Below, in pieces: positions 8,918-18,271 of a stretch of DNA of 64,000 nt. The stretch is from assembly GCA_947244325.1 (NCBI GenBank), contig CAMXJY010000009.1, forward strand, positions 30,976 to 94,975, written 5' to 3'. The stretch comes from an uncultured Clostridium sp. (GTDB lineage Bacteria > Bacillota > Clostridia > TANB77 > CAG-508). The translations under genes were made by a program, and so were the position numbers. The notes under the pieces are model-generated. The model searched no databases, was not told the origin of the DNA, and saw only the letters and a program-made list of their open reading frames with translations. The number at the start of each line of letters is the position of its first letter. The first letter of the stretch is position 1.

Positions 8918-10681
8918 ATGAAAAGTAAATTTTTAAATGAAACATTAAAAGGAACAAAAAAATATATAGTAATGACATTAATATTAAGTGCAATATATTC
9001 AAGATTATTAGTACAAGTACCAATGTTTATACAATATGCACTTGATGGTGTTGTAATGGAAGATGAAAGTGTAATTCCAGAGATAATAAGAAATTTATTT
9101 TATTCGAATAATAAGATATCAAAAATAATAGTTATTATTTTATCATTAATATTTGTAAACATATTAATATTTTTAGTAAATTATTTAAAAAATAAGATAA
9201 ACATTAAATTTAATTTATTAATAAATAGAAATGTAAAACAAATAATCTTAGAGCATATACCTAAAATAGAATATATGGAATTTAGTAATATTGATAAATC
9301 AAATGTTATACAAAGAGTAAATAATGATGCAACAACATATTCCGAATTTTTTAATTCTCAAATAAATTTATTTTTTGATACTGTATTTATTATTATATTT
9401 GCTATATTTCAAACTTTAAAATTGAATACAACAGTAGGATTGTTTGTAGGAGTAATTTGTACATTAATTGTGATTTTATCAATATGGTATTTTAAAGTTT
9501 CTAAACCATTAGTTGAAGATATTGTTGAAATGAATAGAAATGTTATAAACAAGACGACTATTGGGATTGAAGAGTCTAAAATGCTTAAGATATTTAATAG
9601 AAAAGATAAAGAGATAGCAGATTTTTTAGAAATAAATAATGAATATAAAATAAAGGATATAAAACTAGCAAAAATAAAAGTTTTATATGGAATTGGAACT
9701 CATGCATTAAGAAATTTTAAAGAGCCATTTATATTATTATGGGGTGGAATACTTGTAGTAAAAGGTGAACTTACTCTTGCTACTGTATCTATATTACTTA
9801 CATATTCAACAAGAATATTGCAATACATTTATGACTCAGTTGATAAATTGAAAACAATAAATGAATTTATTGTAGCTTATAGAAAATTAGATTCTTTAAT
9901 GAATTTAAAGGAAGACGTAGAGGAAAACTTTGAAGATATAAAATTAGATGGAGAAATAACTTTTAAAAATGTAAATATAAAGTTAAATGATAATTTAATT
10001 TTAGAAAACTTAAATTTTAAAATTAATAAAGATGAAAATGTAGCAATAATTGGAGATAATGGTTCTGGAAAAACAGTTATTTCAAAAACATTAATAGGAT
10101 TTTATGAATATACAGGAGATATATTTATAGGAAAATATAATATAAAAAATGTAAGTAAAAAGAGTTTAAGAGACTATATAGGAGTAGTACTTCAAGATAC
10201 ATATTTATTTACAGATACAATAAAAAACAATATAAATATTACAAATCAAACTATAGAAGACAATAAAATAATTGAAGCTTGTAAGCTATCAGAAATATAT
10301 GATGATATTAAGTTTTTTGATGGAACTATTAATTATATGATAGGAAAAGGTGGAAATAATATTTCTGGTGGGCAAAGGCAGAGAATTGCTATTGCAAGAG
10401 CTTTAATAAAAGGAAATAAATTTATAATTTTTGATGATTCTTTATCTAAATTAGATAGTAAAACAAAAATAAATATATTAAATAATATAATAAAAATGAA
10501 AATAGGTACAATTATAATTTCACATGACTCAGAAGTAGTTAAAAGATGTAATAAAGTTTTATTTATAAATGATAAAACTATTGAAGTTGGCAATCATGAA
10601 GAATTAATGAGAAGTAATAAATTATATAAAGAGATTATAGAAATAAGCAATAATAAAATATTAGTAGATGAGGAAAGCTAA
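8918..10681 (+). CDS. ABC exporter half-transporter 1 (degenerate ATPase site)
   Basis: A 587-residue fused permease-ATPase. Residues about 1-310 carry six hydrophobic segments (ABC type-1 exporter fold); the C-terminal ATPase shows Walker A GDNGSGKT, signature ISGGQRQR, Walker B FIIFDDS and H-loop ISHDSE. The catalytic glutamate after Walker B is Asp, as expected for the non-hydrolysing site of a heterodimeric exporter. The partner gene starts 3 bases downstream. Likely exports a peptide, lipid or drug across the membrane. Confidence 0.88.
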   Translation: MKSKFLNETLKGTKKYIVMTLILSAIYSRLLVQVPMFIQYALDGVVMEDESVIPEIIRNLFYSNNKISKIIVIILSLIFVNILIFLVNYLKNKINIKFNLLINRNVKQIILEHIPKIEYMEFSNIDKSNVIQRVNNDATTYSEFFNSQINLFFDTVFIIIFAIFQTLKLNTTVGLFVGVICTLIVILSIWYFKVSKPLVEDIVEMNRNVINKTTIGIEESKMLKIFNRKDKEIADFLEINNEYKIKDIKLAKIKVLYGIGTHALRNFKEPFILLWGGILVVKGELTLATVSILLTYSTRILQYIYDSVDKLKTINEFIVAYRKLDSLMNLKEDVEENFEDIKLDGEITFKNVNIKLNDNLILENLNFKINKDENVAIIGDNGSGKTVISKTLIGFYEYTGDIFIGKYNIKNVSKKSLRDYIGVVLQDTYLFTDTIKNNINITNQTIEDNKIIEACKLSEIYDDIKFFDGTINYMIGKGGNNISGGQRQRIAIARALIKGNKFIIFDDSLSKLDSKTKINILNNIIKMKIGTIIISHDSEVVKRCNKVLFINDKTIEVGNHEELMRSNKLYKEIIEISNNKILVDEES

Positions 10682-10684
10682 AAA

Positions 10685-12374
10685 ATGTTAAAAGATATTA
10701 TAAGTAATTATAAAAATAAAGCGATTAAAGTTGCAATACGGATGGACTATAACAAGTATAATGGTAGTAGCTTTTATTGCATTTACAATAGTTATGGTAG
10801 AGTATGCAATACCAAGCAAAAATGTAAATCTAATTATAATTTTAGGAATAAGCTATTTTGGAGTTAATATATTACGTTCTATAGCAACTTTTTTTGAAGA
10901 TCTTAGTGATGAAGCATTTATCAAAGAATTAGAAGCTGATTATAGAGAAAAAATATATATAAAACTTCAAAACATCAAACAAAGTGAAATAGATAAAATA
11001 CAAGTTGGGGAAATATTAGAAAATATAATTAATGATACAAAAGAATTTTCTAAGTGGTATGGAACAGGAATTTGCAGATCTTATTTAGCAGGAATATTGA
11101 GATTAGTAGGAACATTGCTAGTATTAATATATTTGAATATTCCAATAGTTTTAATAACTTTTTCAATATATTTAATAGGATTTTTTGTTTCTCATATATT
11201 TAATAAGAAATCAATTAAATATACGAAATTAAAAAGAGAAGCAAATGCTATGATATTAAATTGGTCTAATGAACAGGTACAAGGATATTCAACCATAAAA
11301 TCATTGGAAATTGAAAAACAGAGATTGAATCAAATAAAAAATTTACTTTTGGAGTATGAAATAGTAGCTAATAAATTAGAAAAAAATATAAGAATTTATA
11401 CCTGTCTCTATGATTTTATAATTTCATTTGTTGGAGTAGTGAACATATTATTAGGTACTATAAGTGTTGAACAAGGCATAATTACATATGGAGCGATAAT
11501 AATTTTAGCTAGATATATATCTTCACCAGAAACATATGCTAAGTGGATAATAGAAGGATTTCAAATTAGAAACATTGGAAAAATATCATATGAAAGAATA
11601 AATAATATTTTACAAAAAGCAGACGAGAATATTGATGAAGGAATAGAATTGAAAAATGTTGATAGTATTAAATTTAATGATATAAGTTTTTCGTATGATA
11701 ATAAAACAAAAGTATTAAGTAATATATCATTTGAAGTAAAGAAAAATGAGAGAATTGCATTAGTAGGAAGAACAGGTAGTGGAAAAACAAGTTTAGTAAA
11801 TTTAATATGTAGATTTTATGACTTAAATGATGGAAATATAGAAATAAATGGTAAAGATTATAAAGAATATAGCATAAGAAGTTTAAGAAATAAAATAGGA
11901 TATATTATGCAAAATGTTGTAATATTTGATGGTACAATCCTAGAGAATATAAATTATGCATGTAAAGATGTATCAAAAGATAAAATTATAGAAATATGTA
12001 AAAAAGTAAATTTGCATGAAAAAATAATGTCATTAAAAGATGGATATGAAACTAAAATTTCTAGTGATACTGATGTTTTTTCAGCAGGAGAAAAGCAGTT
12101 ATTAAATTTTACTAGAGTTATGGTAGAAGATCCAGAAATTATTATATTAGATGAAGCTACAGCTTCACTTTCATATAAATCAGAAATGATGGTTAGAGAA
12201 GCTATTGAAGAAATATTAGTAGGAAAAATAAGTTTTATTATAGCACATAGATTGTCTACTATTAAAAATTGTGATAAAATCTTGTTTATGAAAGACGGAA
12301 GAATTTTAGAAGAAGGAAATCATGAAGAACTTATTGATAAACAAGGAGAGTATTATAAGTTACTTAATATATAG
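10685..12374 (+). CDS. ABC exporter half-transporter 2, with a +1 shift at codon 19
   Basis: Partner of the preceding half-transporter: six hydrophobic segments, then Walker A GRTGSGKT, a divergent signature FSAGEKQ in place of LSGGQ, Walker B IIILDEA with the catalytic Glu, and H-loop IIAHRLS. Translation from ATG 10685 (RBS overlapping the end of the previous gene) gives 18 codons up to ATA, then CGG at 10739. One base later the frame continues GGA TGG ACT into the first membrane segment. A TTG at 10731 could start the second frame but has no good ribosome site. The joined length is 562 residues, normal for the family. Confidence 0.82.
10739..10742 (+). other. CGGA +1 frameshift site 2 (ABC half-transporter)
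   Basis: In-frame CGG at codon 19 after ATA (Ile). The main frame resumes at GGA 10740-10742. No Shine-Dalgarno-like stimulator is visible just upstream. Confidence 0.7.
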
Positions 12375-12384
12375 GAGGAAAAAT

Positions 12385-12585
12385 ATGGAATGGAAATGTT
12401 TAAAATGTGAAAATACAGAATATGAAAAAGACCAATTTCAAGCAACAGGAGGGAATTTTTCAAAATTATTTGATATTCAAAATAAAAAGTTTTTTACAGT
12501 AAGCTGTACAAAATGCGGATATACTGAACTTTATAAAACTCAAACAGATGCTGGTATGAATATATTAGATTTTTTTACTAATTAA
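12385..12585 (+). CDS. Small zinc-ribbon protein
   Basis: A 66-residue protein with two cysteine pairs, CLKCEN near the N-terminus and CTKCGY near residue 46, a zinc-ribbon fold. The middle QATGGNFSKLFDIQNKKF is typical of a small conserved Bacillota family annotated as zinc-ribbon or nucleotide-binding. The chosen ATG has GGAGG 7 bases upstream; a longer reading that starts inside the ABC gene is less likely. It may be the last gene of the exporter unit. Function unknown. Confidence 0.75.
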   Translation: MEWKCLKCENTEYEKDQFQATGGNFSKLFDIQNKKFFTVSCTKCGYTELYKTQTDAGMNILDFFTN

Positions 12586-12638
12586 TAAAAAATTAGTATA
12601 ATAAGTAAGACTAGAAAACTTATTAGATAGGAGTATTT

Positions 12639-13337
12639 ATGAGTGAAAATATGCCAATTACAACTTTGTTTATGTTAATGTCATTAGATGGAAAAATTAA
12701 TAGTGGAGATTCAGATGAATTAGATGCAGACAAAGATTGGTGTAAGATAGATGGTGTAAAAGAAGGTTTACATCAATATTATGAAATAGAACAAACTACA
12801 GATTTATATTCTTTAAACACAGGAAGAGTAATGGAAAAAATAGGTGTTAACACTAGGAAAGAAAAACCAAATAAAACTAAATGTAGTTTTATAATAATAG
12901 ATAGAAAACCTCATTTGAATGAAAATGGTGTAGAATATTTATGTAATTGGGTAGAAAATTTATTTTTAGTAACCAATAATAAAAATCATCCTGCATATAA
13001 ATTAACAAATAGATTTAATAATTTGAAAATATTATATTATGAAAATATAAATTTAAGAAAATTATTAGAAGATATGAAAAAAGATTATGGAACTGAAAAA
13101 ATTACAATACAATCTGGTGGAACTTTAAATTGTGAATTTTTAAGAGAAAATTTAATTGACTATGTTAATATTGTAATTGCACCACTTTTAGTTGGTGGAG
13201 CGAATACAAATACATTAATTGATGGAAAAGCTATATCAAAAGTAGAAGAATTAAACAAATTGAAGGCTTTAAAATTGCAAGAGTGTAATGTACTTGAAAA
13301 CTCTTATATACAACTTAAATATAAAGTTTTAAATTAA
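12639..13337 (+). CDS. RibD C-terminal / dihydrofolate-reductase-like reductase
   Basis: A 232-residue reductase-fold protein. TTLFMLMSLDGKI at the N-terminus, IQSGGTLN near residue 160 and the C-terminal APLLVGGANTNTL match the RibD-C reductase domain, which binds NADPH and in riboflavin synthesis reduces the pyrimidine ribosylamino group. There is no deaminase domain here and no other riboflavin gene nearby, so this is a stand-alone paralogue of unknown substrate. AGGAG precedes the ATG by 7 bases. Confidence 0.8.
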   Translation: MSENMPITTLFMLMSLDGKINSGDSDELDADKDWCKIDGVKEGLHQYYEIEQTTDLYSLNTGRVMEKIGVNTRKEKPNKTKCSFIIIDRKPHLNENGVEYLCNWVENLFLVTNNKNHPAYKLTNRFNNLKILYYENINLRKLLEDMKKDYGTEKITIQSGGTLNCEFLRENLIDYVNIVIAPLLVGGANTNTLIDGKAISKVEELNKLKALKLQECNVLENSYIQLKYKVLN

Positions 13338-13358
13338 AAATATAGTTAGGAGATAAAA

Positions 13359-13880
13359 ATGAATATTGTTGCACAGGTAATAGGGTTACTTGCAATTATA
13401 AGTTATGCAATATCACCACATGCAAAAACAAAGAAAAGAGTATTAGTATTCCATTTAATTTCAAGTATATTATATGCACTTCAGTATTTTTTATTAAATG
13501 CTTTTTCAGCAATGATAACAAATACAGTAGGAGCAGTTAAATGTTATGTATTTTATTTATATGAGAAAAAAGGAAAAGAAATTCCTAAAAGTTTATTTTG
13601 GATTTTTATGCTAATAATATTAGCACTAGGAATACTTACATATAATAATATTTATAGTTTAATTCCTATTTTAACATCTATACTTTCTTTATATGCAGTG
13701 TGGCAAAATAATTTAAAAGTATTTAGAGCAATAGTTATAATTAGTTCTATTTCTTGGATTGCTTATAATATTATAGTAGGTGCGTATATTGGAGTTATAG
13801 GAAATGTATTTCAATTATCTTCTGCAATTATTGCAATAATTAGATTCGATATATTAAAGGAGAAACAAAATAGCAAATGA
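13359..13880 (+). CDS. YgjV-family inner membrane protein 1
   Basis: A 173-residue membrane protein with five to six hydrophobic segments and the short hydrophilic stretch YEKKGKE in the middle. The pattern (SxxLYAL.Y.LLNAxS, then AVWQNNLKVFR) matches the YgjV / Imp-YgjV family, of unknown function. A paralogue lies at 22090-22638. The stop codon overlaps the ATG of the ASCH gene, indicating coupling. Confidence 0.75.
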   Translation: MNIVAQVIGLLAIISYAISPHAKTKKRVLVFHLISSILYALQYFLLNAFSAMITNTVGAVKCYVFYLYEKKGKEIPKSLFWIFMLIILALGILTYNNIYSLIPILTSILSLYAVWQNNLKVFRAIVIISSISWIAYNIIVGAYIGVIGNVFQLSSAIIAIIRFDILKEKQNSK

Positions 13881-14269
13881 AAGCAATAACTATAAAACAA
13901 CCATATGCAAGTTTAATTGCAAATGGATATAAAGAATATGAATTTAGAACTTGGAAAACTAAGTATAGAGGAGAAGTTTTAATTCATGCTGGAAAATCAA
14001 TAGATAAAAAGGCAATGAAAAGATTTGAAAAACTTAATTTAGAATATCCTGTAGGGTGTATTATAGCAAAAGCCAGAATAGATGATTGCATTAAAGTTGA
14101 TGATGAATTTAGAAAAGAAGTAGTGCCTCAAAATCCAGAAGTATATAGTGGACTTGTAACTAAACCTGATTGGGAAGGATATGCATTTAAAATAGATAAT
14201 GTACAAAAAATAGTACCAATAGAAATAAATGGAAAATTAAGTTTTTGGGAATATGACTATAAAAACTAA
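13877..14269 (+). CDS. ASCH-domain protein
   Basis: A 130-residue ASCH (PUA-like) domain: AITIKQPYASLIANGYKEYEFR and the YRGEVLIHAGK turn are the family signature. ASCH domains bind RNA or modified nucleosides; one described member is an N4-acetylcytidine amidohydrolase. It overlaps the YgjV stop codon by 4 bases. Its neighbours process nucleotides, which fits an RNA or nucleoside role; substrate unproven. Confidence 0.82.
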   Translation: MKAITIKQPYASLIANGYKEYEFRTWKTKYRGEVLIHAGKSIDKKAMKRFEKLNLEYPVGCIIAKARIDDCIKVDDEFRKEVVPQNPEVYSGLVTKPDWEGYAFKIDNVQKIVPIEINGKLSFWEYDYKN

Positions 14270-14282
14270 AGGAGAAATTAAA

Positions 14283-14585
14283 ATGAAAATAATAACTATT
14301 TGTGGAAGTTTAAAATTTAAAGAAGAAATGATAAAAATATCTGAAGAAATGGAATTAAAAGGAAATTGTGTGTTACCTGTAATTTATCCAACAAAAGCTG
14401 ATAAAGATGCATACACAGAGGAGGAGCATCAAATGCTTGATAAAATGCATAAAGAAAAAATAAAGTTATGTGATGCGATATTAGTTGTTGATGTAAACGG
14501 ATACATAGGAAGCAGTACAAAAAGTGAAATTGAGTTTGCAACTAAGCTTGGAAAAGAAATTATATATTATCATGATTTAATATAG
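14283..14585 (+). CDS. Nucleoside 2-deoxyribosyltransferase-like protein
   Basis: A 100-residue protein with ITICGSLKFKEEM at the start, a middle DAILVVDVNGYIGSST and IEFATKLGKEI, the pattern of the short nucleoside 2-deoxyribosyltransferase-like / DUF4406-type flavodoxin fold. These bind nucleotides or cleave the glycosidic bond of deoxynucleosides. I chose ATG 14283 because AAAGGAG lies 7 bases before it; a frame extension upstream overlaps the ASCH gene. Confidence 0.75.
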   Translation: MKIITICGSLKFKEEMIKISEEMELKGNCVLPVIYPTKADKDAYTEEEHQMLDKMHKEKIKLCDAILVVDVNGYIGSSTKSEIEFATKLGKEIIYYHDLI

Positions 14586-14603
14586 CAAAATAATGGAGAT
14601 AAA

Positions 14604-15347
14604 ATGGAAAATGAAATATTAGAAAAGGTAGATAAATTAGTTAATATGTACAAAAATGGATTACTAGGTGGTGAAGTAATGCCAGAAGATAGTAATCCCA
14701 AATTTTCTAAAGAGTCAAAAGAAAATTATAATTATTTTACATTGCCTATGGCACTTAATTATCAAAGAAATTCTTATAAATTATGGGAAAGTGCAAATGA
14801 GACTTGGAGAGATGAAAATACTAGATTTGTTTTTGATACTGAAAAAGTAAAAAATGCGAATTTTGAGCAAGTGCAGAAAGCTTTAATCAAATATAAAATA
14901 GCACTTCAACAAAATAAACAAACAGAGATATGGATGAAATTATGTGATACTATAAACGAGTTTTTTGATGGAGATATTAGAAATCTATTTAAAGTAAATG
15001 ATTATGATATTGAAAAAATAAGAAATTATATTCAAAAAGAACATAAAGCTAAATTTCCGTATTTGTCTGGTAATAAGATATGTAACTATTGGTTATATGT
15101 TTTATATCAATATACAGATATAAAATTTAAAAATATAGAAAAATTAACTGTTGCACCAGATACTCATGTAGTAAAAGCAAGTTATAAACTGGGAGTTATA
15201 ACAGAAAAAGAATTAAATTCTAGTAATGTTCAATTAATTGTAATTGATAGATGGAATGAAATATTAAAGAATACCAAATATAATCCAATAGATATACATA
15301 CACCAATGTGGCTTTGGAGCAGAAATGGATTTATGGATTTGAAATAA
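14604..15347 (+). CDS. Hypothetical protein, weakly HhH-glycosylase-like
   Basis: A 247-residue soluble protein that I do not firmly recognise. The C-terminal part (LTVAPDTHVVKASYKLGVI, later IDIHTPMWLWSRNGF) recalls the helix-hairpin-helix DNA glycosylase layout, in which VAPDTH-like segments precede the catalytic region, and it lies near other base-repair genes. There is no obvious Fe-S cysteine loop. It has a clear ribosome site (TGGAGA) and sits 18 bases after the deoxyribosyltransferase-like gene. Treat the glycosylase idea as a guess. Confidence 0.5.
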   Translation: MENEILEKVDKLVNMYKNGLLGGEVMPEDSNPKFSKESKENYNYFTLPMALNYQRNSYKLWESANETWRDENTRFVFDTEKVKNANFEQVQKALIKYKIALQQNKQTEIWMKLCDTINEFFDGDIRNLFKVNDYDIEKIRNYIQKEHKAKFPYLSGNKICNYWLYVLYQYTDIKFKNIEKLTVAPDTHVVKASYKLGVITEKELNSSNVQLIVIDRWNEILKNTKYNPIDIHTPMWLWSRNGFMDLK

Positions 15348-15359
15348 TAGGAGGTAAAT

Positions 15360-16229
15360 ATGATAGATTTACATATGCATACAATTTATTCTGATGGAGA
15401 AAAAACTGTTGAAGAATTATTAAAAATGTGTGAAGAGAAAAAATTAGAATATATATCAATAACAGATCATGATACTTGTAAACAATATAGTGATGAAGCT
15501 TTGAGCAAAAATATATTTTCAGGAAAGATAATAAAAGGAACAGAGCAACATGCAGTATTTCAAGATAAGAGTATTGAAATATTAGGATATAATGTAGATA
15601 CAGATGTTATTAGTAAATGGGGAGAAAAATATTATTCAGAGGAATCTTTAAAAGAGCAACAAGTAATATGTCACAAAAGGTTATTAGATATATGTGATAA
15701 ACATGGATTGATATATGATGAGAGTAAAATAAGAAAGCCTAAGAAGGCATCTGATTACGTAGAATTACCAATTTATGAAGAAGTAATGAGACATGAAGAA
15801 AATCATAAAATATTAGGAAAATTTACAGAAAATTTTAGTATATTTTTTAGAAGAGGCTTAGCGAATAAAGATAGTAGTTATTTTATGAATCATATAGAAT
15901 TTAGACCACAGTATAAAGACGTAATAGACATTATACATAAAGCAGGTGGAAAAGCATTTTTAGCACATCCTTTTGAATATAGATTTGAAGATACAATTAA
16001 GTTTATTGATGATTTAAGAAAAGAGAGTGAACTTGATGGAATAGAGGTATATCATCCTTCATCAGAAATAGATAATAGAATTCAAATTTTAATAGATTAT
16101 GCTAAGAAAAATAATTTATACATTAGTGGTGGAAGTGATTTTCATGGTAAGCCAAAACCAGATGTACAAATTGGAATTGGAAGAGGAAGTTTAAAAATAA
16201 ATAAAGAAATTATAGAGGAGTGGATGTAA
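15360..16229 (+). CDS. PHP-domain phosphoesterase
   Basis: A 289-residue PHP-superfamily protein. Metal-binding motifs: DLHMHTIYSDG at residues 3-13, ITDHDT near 38, AHPFEY near 200 and SGGSDFHG near 258. Stand-alone PHP proteins hydrolyse phosphate esters such as histidinol phosphate or the 3'-phosphate of nucleotides (RNase AM and TrpH-like). TrpH-like activity on 3',5'-bisnucleotides would suit the neighbourhood. GGAGG ribosome site; the stop codon overlaps the next ATG (TAATG). Confidence 0.85.
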   Translation: MIDLHMHTIYSDGEKTVEELLKMCEEKKLEYISITDHDTCKQYSDEALSKNIFSGKIIKGTEQHAVFQDKSIEILGYNVDTDVISKWGEKYYSEESLKEQQVICHKRLLDICDKHGLIYDESKIRKPKKASDYVELPIYEEVMRHEENHKILGKFTENFSIFFRRGLANKDSSYFMNHIEFRPQYKDVIDIIHKAGGKAFLAHPFEYRFEDTIKFIDDLRKESELDGIEVYHPSSEIDNRIQILIDYAKKNNLYISGGSDFHGKPKPDVQIGIGRGSLKINKEIIEEWM

Positions 16230-17032
16230 TGGAAAGATTACTAGTGTTAGGTACAGGAGCAGGAACACCAATTAATTGTTATAATATGTGTGCTGTACTT
16301 CAAAATGATGAAAAGTATTTATTAATTGATACTGGTGGTGGAAGCCAAGTACTAAAACAAATAAGAGATGTAGGAGTAGATTTTACTAATATTCATGATG
16401 TATTTATTTCTCATAAACATATAGATCATTTACTTGGTATATTTTATGTATTACGTTATGCTTGTCAATTAATGTGTGGAAATAAGTATAATGGAAAAAT
16501 GAATATATATTGCGCAAAAGAAGTAAGAGAAATTATAGATAGATTTGTTATAGATACTTTTCATGAAGTACATATAGAAAAGTATAATGAAAATATCATT
16601 TTTCATGAAATTCAAAATGGTGAAAAATATAGTATTATAGGATATGATGTTGAAGTGCTTGATATGTATTCAATTGAAGGAATACAATATGGCTTTCAAA
16701 CTAAATTAAATAATGAAAAAATATTTACATTTTTAGGAGATGTACCTTGCAATGAAAAATTATTTGACAAAATAAGAAATACAGATTGGGTTTTACATGA
16801 AGTATTTTGTATGGAGTCTGAAAAAGAAATATTTAAACCACATGAAAAAAATCACTCAACTGTAAAAGATGTGTGTGTGAAAATGAAACCACTTGGAATA
16901 AAAAATTTATTAGTATGGCATACAAAAGATAATGATATTGAAAATAGGAAAGAATTATATACAAGTGAAGCTAAAAATTATTATGATAGTAATTTTTATG
17001 TTCCAAATGATTTAGATAAAATTGAATTATAG
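16229..17032 (+). CDS. Metallo-beta-lactamase-fold hydrolase (RNase Z-like)
   Basis: A 267-residue MBL-fold protein. The metal site SHKHIDHLLG (HxHxDH pattern) is at about residue 57, with IDTGGG before it and WHTKD near the C-terminus. The layout resembles RNase Z / ElaC-like or phosphodiesterase-type enzymes. TAATG overlap with the PHP gene implies coupled translation, so the two phosphoesterases may act in sequence. An alternative ATG three codons upstream exists but lacks a better ribosome site. Confidence 0.8.
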   Translation: MERLLVLGTGAGTPINCYNMCAVLQNDEKYLLIDTGGGSQVLKQIRDVGVDFTNIHDVFISHKHIDHLLGIFYVLRYACQLMCGNKYNGKMNIYCAKEVREIIDRFVIDTFHEVHIEKYNENIIFHEIQNGEKYSIIGYDVEVLDMYSIEGIQYGFQTKLNNEKIFTFLGDVPCNEKLFDKIRNTDWVLHEVFCMESEKEIFKPHEKNHSTVKDVCVKMKPLGIKNLLVWHTKDNDIENRKELYTSEAKNYYDSNFYVPNDLDKIEL

Positions 17033-17127
17033 AACGTCCCAAAAGGATATAAATTTAACATATGTAATTTGATGGACAAAAATGTCCATTTACAAACGTC
17101 CTTAAAAGGACATAAAGGAGGAGAATT
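17033..17127 (+). other. Spacer with small palindromes and a direct repeat
   Basis: Contains AACGTCC twice (about 17032 and 17095), each followed by AAAAGGA, a TGGACA / TGTCCA hairpin at about 17073-17088 and GTCCTTAAAAGGAC at about 17098-17111, then the AAAGGAGG ribosome site of the Nudix gene. This could be an operator or a translational control element. Confidence 0.4.
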
Positions 17128-17577
17128 ATGGTAATTATTGCAGGTTGTATTATAAAAAGAGATAATAAAATATTGATGGTACAAGAGGCTCAAAAGAAAG
17201 CTTATGGTCAATGGAATTTTCCAGCAGGACATGTAGATGAGTTTGAAAAAATAACAGATGCAGCTATAAGAGAAGCGTTTGAAGAAACAGGATGCAAAGT
17301 AAAACTTACAGGTGTTTTACCAATTGCAACAATGAATAGCCAAAAAGAAACGTATTTTCATGTTAGATTTACAGCAGAAATTTTAGAAGAAAATATTAAA
17401 TTTGACACAGAAGAAATATTAGATGTTCAGTGGAAAGATATAGAAGAAATAAAAAATATGACAAATAAAGAGTTACGTGGATATGATAACAGTATAGATT
17501 TTATAAAAGCATTAGAGGAAAATAAAGTGTATCCAGTAGAAGTATTTAGTGATAAGCTTTATATTAGAAATGTATAA
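17128..17577 (+). CDS. Nudix hydrolase 4
   Basis: A 149-residue Nudix protein with a complete box: AGHVDEFE then REAFEETGC. Gln-Trp-Asn-Phe-Pro before the box and HVRFTAEI after it are typical of MutT/NUDT-type pyrophosphatases. It stands 21 bases before rdgB, another enzyme that removes abnormal NTPs, which supports a house-cleaning role. Strong AAAGGAGG ribosome site. Confidence 0.85.
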   Translation: MVIIAGCIIKRDNKILMVQEAQKKAYGQWNFPAGHVDEFEKITDAAIREAFEETGCKVKLTGVLPIATMNSQKETYFHVRFTAEILEENIKFDTEEILDVQWKDIEEIKNMTNKELRGYDNSIDFIKALEENKVYPVEVFSDKLYIRNV

Positions 17578-17598
17578 AAGTAATATATAGGAGAAAAT

Positions 17599-18178
17599 AT
17601 GGAAAAAGAAATTGTAATTGCATCAGGAAATAAAGGGAAAATAAAAGAAGCACAAGAAATATTAAATAATTTTAAAATAATACCATTAAGTGAGATTGAT
17701 AGTAATATAGATGTAGAAGAAGATAAAGATACTTTTGAAGGAAATGCAATAAAAAAAGCGTGTGAGATATCAAAATACTTGAATGGAAAAATGTGTATAT
17801 CAGATGATTCTGGAATAGAAATTGAGTATTTAGATGGATTTCCAGGAGTATATACTAAAAGATGGCACAATGGAACAGATAGAGATAGAAATTTGGAAAT
17901 TATAAATAAATTATCAGGTGTAAAAAAAGAAAACAGAAAAGTAAAATTTATAACTGCAATAGCATTAGCAGAAGGTGAGAACGTAATAACAGCAGTTGCA
18001 AATTTAGAAGGTTATATAGCAGAAGAACCTAGAGGAGAAAATGGTTTTGGATTTGATGAGATATTTGAACTTGAAAATGGAAAAACTTTAGCTGAAATTA
18101 CTCGGAGAAGAAAAAAATGAAATAAGTGCTAGAAAGAAAGCATTAGAAATATTAAAAAATAAATTAGAGCAAATTTAG
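17599..18178 (+). CDS. rdgB: XTP/dITP diphosphatase (RdgB/HAM1), with a +1 shift near the end
   Basis: Hydrolyses deaminated purine NTPs (ITP, dITP, XTP) to monophosphates so they are not incorporated into DNA or RNA. Seen: ASGNKGKIKEA at the start, CISDDSGIEI, and GENGFGFDEIF. The zero frame reaches ACT then CGG at 18103 (codon 169) and would end 5 codons later. One base on, the frame reads GGA GAA GAA AAA AAT ... and gives EEKNEISARKKAL, the conserved RdgB C-terminal helix including the SxR substrate-binding pair, ending at TAG 18176-18178. The joined length is 192 residues, typical of the family. Confidence 0.88.
18103..18106 (+). other. CGGA +1 frameshift site 3 (rdgB)
   Basis: In-frame CGG after ACT (Thr) at codon 169; resumes at GGA 18104-18106. 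Unshifted product would lack the last 24 residues, including the conserved SARKKAL segment. Confidence 0.75.
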
Positions 18179-18271
18179 ACTAGGATTTAACAATAACTAA
18201 AATTTTATATAATTATGCATTAAAGTATAACTTTTTATAGGTGGGGTTAAACTACTCTTGGAGGTTTTGAT

